Shown here: one piece after another, positions 37,014 through 45,786 of the stretch
Position numbering within the stretch: position 1 is the first letter of the stretch
How the letters are laid out: every line of letters begins with the position of its first letter
Source: Actinomycetes bacterium
GTDB taxonomy: Bacteria > Actinomycetota > Actinomycetes > Mycobacteriales > Mycobacteriaceae
Assembly: GCA_023404955.1 (NCBI GenBank)
Contig: JAEXZY010000139.1
Span: forward strand, 45,554-109,553
Length of the DNA stretch: 64,000 bases
Reading direction: 5' to 3'
Notes under the pieces: model-generated
The model's database searches: none
What the model was told of the DNA's origin: nothing
What the model saw: the letters and a program-made list of their open reading frames with translations, nothing else
Position numbers and translations under genes: made by a program

Positions 37014-37019
37014 TACCGT
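37014..37019 (+). promoter_or_regulatory. -10 hexamer TACCGT for the WS/DGAT gene
   Basis: TACCGT ends 6 nt before the GTG at 37026, again fitting a leaderless mRNA. It lies 10 bp past the selO stop. Confidence 0.5.
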
Positions 37020-37025
37020 GGCGGC

Positions 37026-38450
37026 GTGAGCGCGAACAGTAAGAGGCTCGGTCTGCAGGACCTGCTGTTCATCTACGGGGAGACGCCCAGTTCGAAGATG
37101 CATGTGGCCGGCCTGCTGCCGTTCACACCGCCGCCCGACGCGACCGTCGACTACCTGCGGGAGATGATCGCCGAGGCGCGCCGCCAGGAGGTGATGCGGC
37201 CGTGGAACCTCAAGCTCGCCCACCCGCGGCTGCAGTACATCCCGCTGCACAGCTGGGTCGAGGACAAGGACTTCGACTTCGACTACCACGTGCGCCGTTC
37301 CGCGCTGGCCAGTCCCGGTGACGAACGCGAGCTCGGCGTCCTGGTCTCGCGGCTGCACAGCAACCACCTCGACCTGACCCGGCCGCCGTGGGAGCTGCAC
37401 GTCATCGAGGGCCTCGAAGGCGGCCGGTTCGCGCTGTACATGAAGATCCACCACGCGCTGGTCGACGGGTACAGCGCGATGCGGATGCTCGCCCGCAGCC
37501 TGTCCACCGACCCGGAGTCGCGGGACACCCGGATGTTCTTCAACGTGCCGCTGCCCGCCCGTGAACGGCCGCTGCCCAGCACCGAGACGGTGAACCCGAT
37601 CTCCGCGACGCTGCGGGCGCTCGGCGGGATCGGTTCGACGGTCACCGGCGGCGTGAGCTCGGCGGTCGACCTCGCGACCGCGGTCGTGAACACGCAGATC
37701 CGCCGTGACGGCGAGTACGCCCAGATCGCCGGCTCGGCGTCGGCGCCGCACAGCATCCTCAACGCGCGCATCAGCCGCAATCGCCGATTCGCGACCCAGC
37801 AGTACGAGTTCGATCGCCTCAAGAAGCTCAGCTCCCAGCACGGCGCGACGATCAACGACGTGTCGCTGGCGATACTCGGCGGCGGCCTGCGCAAGTTCTT
37901 GTCGGAGATCGACGAGCTGCCCGACCGCTCACTGATCGCGTTCCTGCCCGTCAACGTCCGGCCCAAGGGCGACGAGGGCGGCGGCAACGCCGTCGGCGCG
38001 ATCCTCGCCCCGATGGGCACCGACATCGCCGATCCCGTCGAGCGGCTGCAGGTGATCACCGCGGCGACGACGGCGGCCAAGGCGCAGCTGTCCAACATGT
38101 CCCCGGCGGCGATCATCGCCTACAGCGCCGCACTGCTGGCGCCGGCGGGCACCCAGATCGCCGGGGCGCTGACGGGTGTGCAGGCGCCGTGGCCCTACAC
38201 GTTCAACCTCTGCGTCTCGAATGTGCCGGGACCGCGGGAACCGTTGTGGTTCAACGGCTCCCGATTGGAAGCCACATACCCCGTGTCCATCCCGATCCAC
38301 GGCATGGCGCTCAACATCACGCTGCAGAGCTACGCCGACACCCTGAACATCGGGTTCGTGGGCTGCCGCGATCGGCTGCCGCACCTGCAGCGCCTGGCCG
38401 TCTACAGCGGCGAGGCACTGGCCGAGCTCGAGAAAGCCTCCGAGGGCTGA
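37026..38450 (+). CDS. Wax ester synthase/diacylglycerol acyltransferase (WS/DGAT)
   Basis: This 474-residue acyltransferase makes triacylglycerol or wax esters from acyl-CoA, as in the tgs family of mycobacteria. The catalytic HHxxxDG motif is HHALVDG (142-148), and RPPWE (119-123) is the family's other N-terminal motif. The C-terminal domain holds LCVSNVPGPREPLWFNG, another WS/DGAT signature. Length is standard. It is probably associated with the membrane and lipid droplets. No other lipid gene is adjacent. An inverted repeat follows 8 bp after the stop. Confidence 0.93.
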   Translation: MSANSKRLGLQDLLFIYGETPSSKMHVAGLLPFTPPPDATVDYLREMIAEARRQEVMRPWNLKLAHPRLQYIPLHSWVEDKDFDFDYHVRRSALASPGDERELGVLVSRLHSNHLDLTRPPWELHVIEGLEGGRFALYMKIHHALVDGYSAMRMLARSLSTDPESRDTRMFFNVPLPARERPLPSTETVNPISATLRALGGIGSTVTGGVSSAVDLATAVVNTQIRRDGEYAQIAGSASAPHSILNARISRNRRFATQQYEFDRLKKLSSQHGATINDVSLAILGGGLRKFLSEIDELPDRSLIAFLPVNVRPKGDEGGGNAVGAILAPMGTDIADPVERLQVITAATTAAKAQLSNMSPAAIIAYSAALLAPAGTQIAGALTGVQAPWPYTFNLCVSNVPGPREPLWFNGSRLEATYPVSIPIHGMALNITLQSYADTLNIGFVGCRDRLPHLQRLAVYSGEALAELEKASEG

Positions 38451-38458
38451 CCACCGAG

Positions 38459-38508
38459 CGTGGGCCTTATGCACGAGAATTCGTAGATCACTGTGCACAA
38501 GCCCCACG
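38459..38508. repeat. Long inverted repeat, 16-bp arms, before the class-III aminotransferase
   Basis: CGTGGGCCTTATGCAC (38459-38474) and 38493-38508 pair in 14 of 16 positions across an 18-base loop that contains GAATTC. It sits alone in the 89-bp gap between the WS/DGAT stop and the aminotransferase ribosome-binding site (GAAGGA, 38528-38533). It could act as a terminator/attenuator hairpin or as two half-sites for a dimeric regulator; no U-tract follows. Confidence 0.65.
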
Positions 38509-38539
38509 TTCGACGCTCTCCATCGACGAAGGAACTGCG

Positions 38540-39925
38540 ATGACCCTGACCGACGACACCGCGACACTGCCCAACGGCCTGACCGCCGACGAGGCCCGCG
38601 CCGAAGCCGCCCGCGCCTACGAACTGGATCGCGCCCACGTGTTCCATTCCTGGTCGGCGCAGGCCGAGATCGCCCCGATGGTCATCACCGCGTCGGAGGG
38701 CTGCCACGTCTGGGACGGTCAGGGCAACCGGCTGCTGGACTTCTCGTCGATGCTGGTCAACACCAACATCGGCCATCAGCACCCCAAGGTCGTCGCCGCG
38801 ATCGCCGAGCAGGCAGCCAAACTGTGCACCGTCGCACCACAGCACGCCAACGCGGCGCGCTCCGAAGCCGCGCGCCTGGTCGCCGAGCGCACCCCGGGTG
38901 AGCTGAACAAGATCTTCTTCACCAACGGCGGCGCCGACGCGGTCGAGCATGCGGTCCGCATGGCCCGCCTGCACACCGGCCGCTACAAGGTGCTCTCCCG
39001 CTACCGCTCCTACCACGGCGGCACCGAGACCGCGATCAACCTGACCGGCGACCCGCGCCGCTGGCCCAACGACCACGGCAACGCCGGCATCGTGCACTTC
39101 TTCGGCCCGTTCCTCTACCGCTCGCAGTTCCACGCCACCACCGAGGAGGAGGAGACCGAGCGCGCGCTGGCGCATCTGCGCGACATCATCCGGATGGAGG
39201 GCCCCTCCACGATCGCCGCGATCATCCTCGAGTCGATCCCCGGCACCGCGGGCATCATGGTGCCGCCGCCCGGCTATCTCGCCGGCGTCCGCGCCCTGTG
39301 CGACGAGTACGGCATCGTCTACATCGCCGACGAGGTGATGTCAGGCTTCGGCCGTAGCGGAAAGTGGTTCGCCATCGACCATTTCGACGTCGTGCCCGAT
39401 CTGCTGACCTTCGCCAAGGGGGTCAACTCGGGATACGTGCCCCTCGGCGGCGTGGCGATCAGCCCGCACATCGCCGAGACGTTCGCCCACCGCGCCTACC
39501 CCGGCGGGCTCACCTACTCCGGGCACCCGCTCGCAACGGCGGCCGCGGTCGCGACCATCACCGCGATGGCCGAGGAAGGCATCGTCGAGAACGCAGCCCG
39601 GATCGGCACCGAGGTGCTCGAGCCGGCGCTGCGCGACGTCGCGGCACGGCACCGCAGTGTCGGGGAAGTGCGCGGCGCGGGCGTCTTCTGGGCCGTCGAG
39701 CTCGTCGCCGACCAAGCCACCCGCGAACCGTTGGCTCCCTACGGAAGTTCCAGCGCAGCAATGAATTCCGTGATAGCCGAGTGCAAGAAGCTCGGCCTGC
39801 TGCCGTTCGCCAACTACAACCGCATCCACGTCGTCCCGCCGTGCATCATCACCGAGGAGCTGGCGCGTGAGGGTGTGGCGCTGCTGGACCGGGCGCTCGA
39901 CGTCGCCGACGCCGCGATCGGATGA
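38540..39925 (+). CDS. Class-III PLP-dependent aminotransferase
   Basis: This 461-residue omega-aminotransferase-type enzyme has TNGGADAVEHAVRMAR (~128-143) for phosphate binding, YIADEV with Asp264 pairing the PLP ring nitrogen, and Lys293 in FAKGVNSGYVPLGG forming the Schiff base. Relatives include taurine-, beta-alanine- and 4-aminobutyrate-pyruvate transaminases. The FFGPFLYRSQFHA segment suggests a distinct actinobacterial subgroup. ATG 38540 has GAAGGA 6 nt upstream. It stands alone behind the long inverted repeat, so its substrate cannot be inferred from neighbours. Confidence 0.9.
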   Translation: MTLTDDTATLPNGLTADEARAEAARAYELDRAHVFHSWSAQAEIAPMVITASEGCHVWDGQGNRLLDFSSMLVNTNIGHQHPKVVAAIAEQAAKLCTVAPQHANAARSEAARLVAERTPGELNKIFFTNGGADAVEHAVRMARLHTGRYKVLSRYRSYHGGTETAINLTGDPRRWPNDHGNAGIVHFFGPFLYRSQFHATTEEEETERALAHLRDIIRMEGPSTIAAIILESIPGTAGIMVPPPGYLAGVRALCDEYGIVYIADEVMSGFGRSGKWFAIDHFDVVPDLLTFAKGVNSGYVPLGGVAISPHIAETFAHRAYPGGLTYSGHPLATAAAVATITAMAEEGIVENAARIGTEVLEPALRDVAARHRSVGEVRGAGVFWAVELVADQATREPLAPYGSSSAAMNSVIAECKKLGLLPFANYNRIHVVPPCIITEELAREGVALLDRALDVADAAIG

Positions 39926-39937
39926 CGCCGGGCTGGG

Positions 39938-40582
39938 TCAATCCCCCAGCTCGCCGCTGATTCCGCGCTCTATCGCGTGGCGGGCACGCTCGGGCAGCAC
40001 GAGCAGTCCGTCGAGTTCACGCTGCGCCAGTCGGTACGCCCGCTCGCGCTCCTGAGGGGTCGCGGCGGTGTCGGCAGCAACTCGCAGCAGCCGCTGCGCA
40101 CGCGTCAGACGGTCCTGTTCCTCGGCGCTGAACGCCGCCCGCCTGCGCCGCCGCGCTTCGGCTTCGGCGACGTCGAACGCGGTCGCATACTCGCCGACCG
40201 CATCGACGTACGCGCGCAGCGCCTCGCGGTCCTCCAGCAGATCGCCGATGTCGGCGGGCCGGAGGAAATCGGCCCGCAGCTTGGCGCGGTGGAAGCGTTC
40301 GGTGAGGGGATCGCGCAGGTCGGTCATCAGCGGGTAGTCGAGCACCTTGGCGGCGTCCAATTCGTACTCGAGCCACCGGGTGTCGGTGCGGTCGTGCTGC
40401 TCGATGGTCCGCAGCACTGTGCGGCGCTGCGCCGCGGTCGCCGGGCGCACCGCTGGTGGCGCGGAGAGTTCCGGCTCGCGCTGACGTCGGGTGGCGACGA
40501 TGCCTCGATACGTCGCGTAGCCCACACCGACCAGCGGCACGAGCACCACCAGCAGCTCGAGCAACCGGAAGATCAGACCCAT
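39938..40582 (-). CDS. Membrane-anchored protein of unknown function
   Basis: This ~214-residue protein has one hydrophobic segment at residues 3-24 (FRLLELLVVLVPLVG). A charged cytoplasmic part follows that is mostly alpha-helical and probably coiled coil, with Arg/Glu/Ala-rich stretches such as EAEARRRRRAAFSAEEQDRL. The ATG at 40582 is preferred over the upstream frame opening at 40633, because the hydrophobic anchor starts there. No family is recognised. It is convergent with the aminotransferase (12 bp gap) and divergent from a small secreted protein. Confidence 0.65.
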   Translation of the reverse strand: MGLIFRLLELLVVLVPLVGVGYATYRGIVATRRQREPELSAPPAVRPATAAQRRTVLRTIEQHDRTDTRWLEYELDAAKVLDYPLMTDLRDPLTERFHRAKLRADFLRPADIGDLLEDREALRAYVDAVGEYATAFDVAEAEARRRRRAAFSAEEQDRLTRAQRLLRVAADTAATPQERERAYRLAQRELDGLLVLPERARHAIERGISGELGD

Positions 40583-40643
40583 CCCGCCAGAATGCCACCA
40601 ACTCGTGGTTTCGATTCTGCAGCGATCGGGCAACTAGTTAGAC

Positions 40644-40961
40644 ATGCGACACAAGACACTGAATCTCGGTTCCTTGATCTTCGCGGGCGCGGCGGCGACT
40701 GCAATCGCAACTGCGCCCCTGACTTTCGCCCAGCCGGCACCCCCGCCGTGCGTCAACCCGGACGGCACGCCGTGTGCGTCGATCGGTACGGCAGGGCCGG
40801 GCGGCGCCAGCGGCGCGATCCCCGGTGGTCCGTCTGGTGCGGCCGGTCCTGGCGGCGCCAGCGGCTCCACCAATCCCGGCGGTGTGGGCGGCTCTGCCGG
40901 ACCCGGCGGGGTCTCGGGCTGCATCCCCGGCGTGGGCTGCGCCTCCATCCCCGTCGGATAA
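40644..40961 (+). CDS. Small secreted Gly/Pro-rich repeat protein
   Basis: This 105-residue protein has a signal peptide to ~residue 29 (cleavage after TFA), a Cys-bracketed N-terminal motif (CVNPDGTPC), then irregular copies of a PGGxSG-like unit (PGGASGAIPGGPSGAAGPGG...), and a second Cys pair in CIPGVGC at the end. Such low-complexity exported proteins are common in mycobacteria and have no known enzymatic role. The ATG lies just after an AT-rich CTAGTTAGAC with no clear Shine-Dalgarno sequence, so it may be leaderless. Confidence 0.7.
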   Translation: MRHKTLNLGSLIFAGAAATAIATAPLTFAQPAPPPCVNPDGTPCASIGTAGPGGASGAIPGGPSGAAGPGGASGSTNPGGVGGSAGPGGVSGCIPGVGCASIPVG

Positions 40962-41035
40962 CTTCCCCCCCCACTCACCACCGAGCGCCCGCGGGACCCG
41001 CACCGCGGGGCCGGCTTTTCGGCGTCTGCAGCGGC

Positions 41036-41041
41036 TAGCGT
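41036..41041 (+). promoter_or_regulatory. -10 hexamer TAGCGT for the amidohydrolase/SDR operon
   Basis: TAGCGT is followed by 7 nt and the ATG at 41049. The alternative GTG at 41040 lies inside the hexamer and can be discarded. Confidence 0.55.
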
Positions 41042-41048
41042 GACCGGC

Positions 41049-42302
41049 ATGCGCCTGGTCATCAAGAACGTGCGAATCTTCGACGGTGTGTCCGATCGGG
41101 CCACCGACGGGCATGTGCTGATCGAGGGTCACACGATCGCCGCCGTCGAACGGTCCCCCATCGCCGAGACCGACGGCACCACCGTGATCGACGGGGCTGG
41201 ACGCACCCTGATGCCCGGGATGATCGACGCTCACGTTCATCTGGTCGGCATGGCGAACTCCCTCCTGAACCTGGCCATGGGCTCTCAGACACTGCTCGCG
41301 GCCACGGCGTTGGCCGGCGCCACCGACACCTTGCTGCGCGGCTTCACCACAGTGCGCGACATGGCCGGCGACACCGCGGGCCTCAAGGCGGTGATCGACG
41401 CACGGCCCGCGCTCGGTCCGCGGATCTACCCCAGCCAGGCCGCGCTGTCGCAAACCGGCGGGCACGGTGACTTCGGCTTCGTCTACGAACGTCCGACGGC
41501 GCTGGGCGGCAGCGAATCCCGCGCCGAGCAGATCGGTTTCATGCGCGTGGCCGACGGGCCCGACCGTGTCCTGGCCGCGGTGCGGGAACAGTTGAAGCTC
41601 GGCGCCAGCCAGATCAAGCTGATGGTCGGCGGCGGGGCGGCGTCGCTGTACGACCCGCTCTACACCGTCCAGTTCACCCCCGCCGAGCTGCGCGCCGCCG
41701 TGCAGGCCGCCGAGGACTACGGCACCTACGTCGCCACGCACGTCTACAACGTCACCGGTATCCGCCGCGCCGTCGACGCCGGGGTGAAGTCGATCGAGCA
41801 CGGCCACCTCGCCGATGAACCCACCATCGCGATGCTCGCCGAGCGTGAGGTGTGGCTGTCCACGCAGCCCTTCGCCGAACACGACCACACGTTCGCCAAC
41901 CCTGCCAGCGCGGAGAAGAACCGCGAGATCTGCGTCGGCACCGACCGGCTCTTCGGCTGGGCCACCGCCCACGGAGTGCGCCTGGCGTGGGGTACCGATC
42001 TGTTGTTCGAGCCTGAACACGCCGACTTGCAGAGCGCGATGCTGGTGCGGCTCAGCGACCACATGAGCACCGTCGCCGCCCTCAAGCTCGTCACCTCCGG
42101 CAACGCCGCGCTGCTACGGCTGGCCGGCGACCGCGACCCCTATCGATCGGCCCGACTCGGCGAGATCACCGTCGGTGCATGGGCCGACGTACTGCTGGTC
42201 GACGGCGATCCGACCACCGACCTGTCGCTGCTGGGCGATCCGGCGACCAACCTGCACGCGATAGTCAAAGACGGCGTGATCGTGAAGGGGCAGACGGCAT
42301 GA
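41049..42302 (+). CDS. Metal-dependent amidohydrolase (imidazolonepropionase/prolidase-like)
   Basis: This 417-residue TIM-barrel hydrolase has a binuclear metal site: His62 and His64 in DAHVHL, carboxylatable Lys189 in QIKLMVGGG, His230 in ATHVYN, His250 in SIEHGH and Asp316 in WGTDLLF. Flanking N- and C-terminal strands form the small beta domain. Related enzymes hydrolyse dipeptides with C-terminal Pro/hydrophobic residues, carbamates or cyclic amides. Leaderless start. It overlaps the SDR start by 4 bp (ATGA), so the two enzymes likely act on the same compound. Confidence 0.88.
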   Translation: MRLVIKNVRIFDGVSDRATDGHVLIEGHTIAAVERSPIAETDGTTVIDGAGRTLMPGMIDAHVHLVGMANSLLNLAMGSQTLLAATALAGATDTLLRGFTTVRDMAGDTAGLKAVIDARPALGPRIYPSQAALSQTGGHGDFGFVYERPTALGGSESRAEQIGFMRVADGPDRVLAAVREQLKLGASQIKLMVGGGAASLYDPLYTVQFTPAELRAAVQAAEDYGTYVATHVYNVTGIRRAVDAGVKSIEHGHLADEPTIAMLAEREVWLSTQPFAEHDHTFANPASAEKNREICVGTDRLFGWATAHGVRLAWGTDLLFEPEHADLQSAMLVRLSDHMSTVAALKLVTSGNAALLRLAGDRDPYRSARLGEITVGAWADVLLVDGDPTTDLSLLGDPATNLHAIVKDGVIVKGQTA

Positions 42303-43054
42303 CGGACATGGCGGGGCGTGTGGTGATCGTGACGGGAGCCGCCCGCGGCGTCGGCAAGGGGATCGCGACGGCGCTCACCGCGCGCGGCGCCTCGGTGCTG
42401 CTGGTCGACCGCGACGCCGAGCTGCTCGGTACGACGGCCGCGGAGCTGACCGGGGGTTCAGTCGCCTCGGCGGTCGTGGATCTGCGGGACGACGGCGCGG
42501 CCGAGCGCATCGTCGCGGCGGCCGTCGAAGCCTTCGGCACGGTGCACGGCCTGGTCAACAACGCGATTGCGACCAACGAGCCGAAGGCTTTTCACGAGAT
42601 CACCCAGGAGGACTACGACCTGGTGTTCGATGTCGGTCCGCGTGCCACCTTCGCGCTGATGCAGGCCGTGTACCCGGTGTTCGTGGGCAATGGCGGCGGC
42701 AGCATCGTCAACCTCGGCTCAGGGTCGGGCACTCAGGGGCTGCCCCGCTTCGGTGCGTACGGCGCGGCCAAGGAAGCGATCCGCGGCATGTCGAAGGTCG
42801 CGGCGCTGGAATGGGGCAGGCACAATATCCGGGTGAACGTGGTGTGCCCGTATGCCGAAACCGAGAGCATCAGGGCGTGGCGGGAGATGGACCCGAAGAC
42901 CTACGAGCGCACCGTACGCGCGGTCCCGCTGGGCCGACTGGGCGACGTGGCAACCGACATCGGTCCCGTGGTGTGCTTCCTGCTCAGTGATGATGCGGCG
43001 TTCGTCACCGGTCAGACGCTCATGGCCGACGGTGGGTCGGCTGGTTTCCGCTGA
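42299..43054 (+). CDS. Short-chain dehydrogenase/reductase
   Basis: This 251-residue SDR has TGAARGVG (12-19) for the cofactor, catalytic Ser (~141-143 in NLGSGSG), Tyr154 and Lys158 in YGAAK. The usual NNAG motif reads NNAI, a small deviation. It ends with LMADGGSAGF. Co-translated with the amidohydrolase. The last 35 bp overlap the convergent GGDEF gene's coding end. Confidence 0.9.
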   Translation: MTDMAGRVVIVTGAARGVGKGIATALTARGASVLLVDRDAELLGTTAAELTGGSVASAVVDLRDDGAAERIVAAAVEAFGTVHGLVNNAIATNEPKAFHEITQEDYDLVFDVGPRATFALMQAVYPVFVGNGGGSIVNLGSGSGTQGLPRFGAYGAAKEAIRGMSKVAALEWGRHNIRVNVVCPYAETESIRAWREMDPKTYERTVRAVPLGRLGDVATDIGPVVCFLLSDDAAFVTGQTLMADGGSAGFR

Positions 43055-44639
43055 CCCGGGTCACGCAGTAGGCCGCGAGAACCCTTGCCAGCGGGGCGAT
43101 CTCGGCGAGATCGGCGTATCCGTCGTGGGAGTAGATCTCCATCAGGAATCCGGTCTCGCCGGCGGGCACGCCGACGCCGAGCACGGCCTGGTAGCCGAGT
43201 TCGCGAAGGAGCGCGGTCTCATCGGGGTCGGCGGACTCCATCCCGACGGCGGCGAGGAACGTCGTGCCGTCGGCGATCGCACGTGCCGTGGCCGGGTAGT
43301 CCTCGATGGAGTAGTTGGGTGGGCCGAAGTCGACGAGCACCGTCAATCCCGCGTCCCGTTTGCGAACGCTCGCGACGTTGCTCACCAGTCGCAGCGCCGT
43401 CCCTCCCGCGACGGTCTCCGAGATGGCCCACGCCGCCGCGTCCAGGGCCTGCGCGAGCGCGACGGCCAGCGCCTCCAAGGCCTGGGCGAGCGTCATCGTG
43501 GGCTGCTCGTCGAGCGCCCGCACCAGATCGGACGCCAGCCGGTCGACGGCGCGCCGCGGTCCTGAGCGGCGATCCCACCCGTCGAGGTCATGCGCTTCGA
43601 GCGACGCACCGGTGCTGTAGCGCGCCGGCCCCTGCCGCTTGGCGTGCAGCAGCGCGGCGTCGGCCGCCGCCAGCAACTCTCCGGCGCTGCGGACGCCCGG
43701 CCCCGTCGTCGCCGCCCCCCAGCACAGACTCACCTCGCGATCGACGGCATCGTGCAACGCGCGGGTGGCATCGGTGGCGAACACCTGCGCCGACGCCAGC
43801 GACGCATCGGGCAGCACGATGCAGAACTCGTCGCCACCGAGGCGCGCGGCGATGGCGCCGTCCACCGTGTCGGCCAGACCGCCCAACACTGCGGCGACAT
43901 CGCGCAGCAGCTGATCCCCCGCCGGGTGACCGTCGCGGTCGTTGATTCTTTTGAAACCGTCCAGGTCGCACAGGATCACGACGGGAGTGGATGTCTCCCA
44001 ATCCAATTCGGCGAATCGCTGATCGATGGCGCGGCGGTTGGCGATGCCCGTGAGCGGATCCTGCAGCGCGTACTGCCACACGGTGTTCAACGTCTCGGAT
44101 CTGGTGATCGCCACCGTGATGTGCGCCGCGATGGCCGCCAGCAGCTGCGCGTCGCCGAGGTCGAATCGCCTGCCGCCGTCACCGGACGCCCAGATCTCGC
44201 CCCACATCGAGTCGCCGCTCATGATCGGGACGGCGATCTCGCTCTCCTTGCCGATCTTCTCGAGCCACGCGATGCAATGCGGCGGACAGTCGGGCTCGTC
44301 GAACGCGTTGATGTAGGGGCGGCCGTGCAGCAGCAACTCCGCGACGTGGGGGTCGCCGCCCATCGGGTAGTACTCGTCGGTCGGCCACCGTGTCTCGTCA
44401 GGACCCAGATCGCCGACGTTGATCAACGTTCGCAGCGACGCCAGGTCAGCTTCCCAGCGGCTGATCGACAACGACGAGGCCTGCAGCGCTGCGAGGGCCT
44501 GCTCGGCGATCACCTCGAGCGCTTCGTCGAACGCGTCGGCCCGGGCGACGGCCTCGGCGATACGTAGCAGGGCCCGGAGCACCTGCAGGTCAGCGGGGGC
44601 ATCGGAGAGCGAGAGTTCTCCTGCCGTGCCACCGTCCAT
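43020..44639 (-). CDS. GAF-GGDEF diguanylate cyclase with a second, C-terminal sensor domain
   Basis: This ~539-residue signalling protein has a GAF-type sensor at ~15-185, a GGDEF domain at ~190-345 and another GAF-like domain at ~365-530. The GGDEF active site is intact: RLGGDEF (268-272), metal Asp225 in DLDGFKRINDRDGHPAGD and the helix-1 DPLTGIANRR. No RxxD product-inhibition site precedes GGDEF, and no EAL domain is present. It probably makes cyclic-di-GMP under control of a small ligand or redox cue. The start could also be GTG 44651 or 44666. The stop lies inside the end of the convergent SDR gene. Confidence 0.86.
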   Translation of the reverse strand: MDGGTAGELSLSDAPADLQVLRALLRIAEAVARADAFDEALEVIAEQALAALQASSLSISRWEADLASLRTLINVGDLGPDETRWPTDEYYPMGGDPHVAELLLHGRPYINAFDEPDCPPHCIAWLEKIGKESEIAVPIMSGDSMWGEIWASGDGGRRFDLGDAQLLAAIAAHITVAITRSETLNTVWQYALQDPLTGIANRRAIDQRFAELDWETSTPVVILCDLDGFKRINDRDGHPAGDQLLRDVAAVLGGLADTVDGAIAARLGGDEFCIVLPDASLASAQVFATDATRALHDAVDREVSLCWGAATTGPGVRSAGELLAAADAALLHAKRQGPARYSTGASLEAHDLDGWDRRSGPRRAVDRLASDLVRALDEQPTMTLAQALEALAVALAQALDAAAWAISETVAGGTALRLVSNVASVRKRDAGLTVLVDFGPPNYSIEDYPATARAIADGTTFLAAVGMESADPDETALLRELGYQAVLGVGVPAGETGFLMEIYSHDGYADLAEIAPLARVLAAYCVTRVSGNQPTHRRP

Positions 44640-44739
44640 GTCGCCGCGCACCCGTCCTACCCCCACGATTCGCGCTGATGGCGCGGAGGCCGATGCTACC
44701 GGCGCAACCTGCGCGTCGTCATTTCTTCACCGTCACCGG

Positions 44740-44745
44740 TAGCCT
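44740..44745 (+). promoter_or_regulatory. -10 hexamer TAGCCT for the CobW GTPase gene
   Basis: TAGCCT ends 8 nt before the GTG at 44754, predicting a transcript starting within a few bases of the start codon. The region between the divergent GGDEF gene and this start (about 110 bp) shows no Zur- or other obvious metal-regulator box. Confidence 0.5.
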
Positions 44746-44753
44746 GCCCAGCT

Positions 44754-45770
44754 GTGCAACCGATCCCCGTCATCGCCCTGACCGGCTATCTTGGCGCCGG
44801 GAAGACCACGTTGCTCAACCATGTGCTGCGCACCCCGGATGCACGGATCGGCGTGGTGATCAACGACTTCGGCGAGCTCAACGTCGACGCCGGCTTGGTC
44901 ACCGGCCAGGTCGACGAGCCGGCGTCGATCGCCGGCGGGTGCATCTGCTGCCTGCCCGACGACGGCGGTCTCGACGTGGCGCTGGCCCGGCTGGCCGATC
45001 CTCGGCTCCGGCTCGACGCGATCATCGTGGAGGCCAGTGGTCTGGCGGAACCAGTGGCGATCGCCCGCATCATCCGGTTCAGCGGCGTCGACGGGATCCG
45101 GTCGGGCGGGGTGGTCGACGTGCTGGACGCGGTGACGCACTTCGACACGGTCGACCGCGACACCAGCCCACCGGCGCGGTACGGGGCGGCGACACTGGTG
45201 GTGCTCAACAAGCTCGATCAGGTCGCCGACCCGGATGCCGAGCTGCGACGCGTGACCGAGCGAGTGCGCGAGAACAACCCGCATGCGCAGATCGTGGGTG
45301 CCACAGCCGGGCGGATCGATCCCGCGCTGCTGTTCGACGTGGCGGCCGACGAGCAGGTGGGACAGCTGACGTTCCAGGAGCTGCTCAAAGCCGATGACCG
45401 TCCGCACGAGCACACGCACGCGGACTCGGTGACCGTGCTCAGCGACGGGTGCGTCGACCCGGGCGCGGTGCTCGACCTGCTCGAAGATCCGCCGGCCGGC
45501 GTGTACCGGATGAAGGGCACGATCGCGGTGAGGTTCCGCGGCGCGGTGCGCCGCTACGTGGCGAACGTCGTCGGCGCGTCGGTGCATGTCGCACCGGCCG
45601 GGGCGAGCGCTGGGGCCAACTCGGTGGCCAACTCACTGGTCGCGATCGGCATGCACCTCGACACCGAGGTCGTGCGTGCGGCGGTGTCGTCTGCGTTGGC
45701 GCCGGTCGAGGGCACCGCGGCGGCCGGGGACATCCGCCGGCTGCAGCGCTACCGCCGGCTCAGCATCTGA
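44754..45770 (+). CDS. CobW/COG0523-family GTPase, metal chaperone
   Basis: This 338-residue G3E GTPase has Walker A GYLGAGKT (11-18), the diagnostic CxCC motif CICC (63-66), Walker B IIVEASGLAEP and the NKLD base-specificity motif. The C-terminal CobW_C domain spans ~230-335 and is preceded by a His-rich stretch (DRPHEHTHADS). Family members deliver zinc or cobalt to client enzymes; the metal here is unknown. Leaderless GTG start. The DUF2237 and MOSC genes follow on the same strand with their own promoters. Confidence 0.92.
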   Translation: MQPIPVIALTGYLGAGKTTLLNHVLRTPDARIGVVINDFGELNVDAGLVTGQVDEPASIAGGCICCLPDDGGLDVALARLADPRLRLDAIIVEASGLAEPVAIARIIRFSGVDGIRSGGVVDVLDAVTHFDTVDRDTSPPARYGAATLVVLNKLDQVADPDAELRRVTERVRENNPHAQIVGATAGRIDPALLFDVAADEQVGQLTFQELLKADDRPHEHTHADSVTVLSDGCVDPGAVLDLLEDPPAGVYRMKGTIAVRFRGAVRRYVANVVGASVHVAPAGASAGANSVANSLVAIGMHLDTEVVRAAVSSALAPVEGTAAAGDIRRLQRYRRLSI

Positions 45771-45774
45771 CACC

Positions 45775-45780
45775 TAGGCT
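45775..45780 (+). promoter_or_regulatory. -10 hexamer TAGGCT for the DUF2237 gene
   Basis: TAGGCT, six bases, then GTG at 45787: ideal leaderless geometry. It starts 4 bp after the CobW stop. Confidence 0.6.
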
Positions 45781-45786
45781 GAGCGG

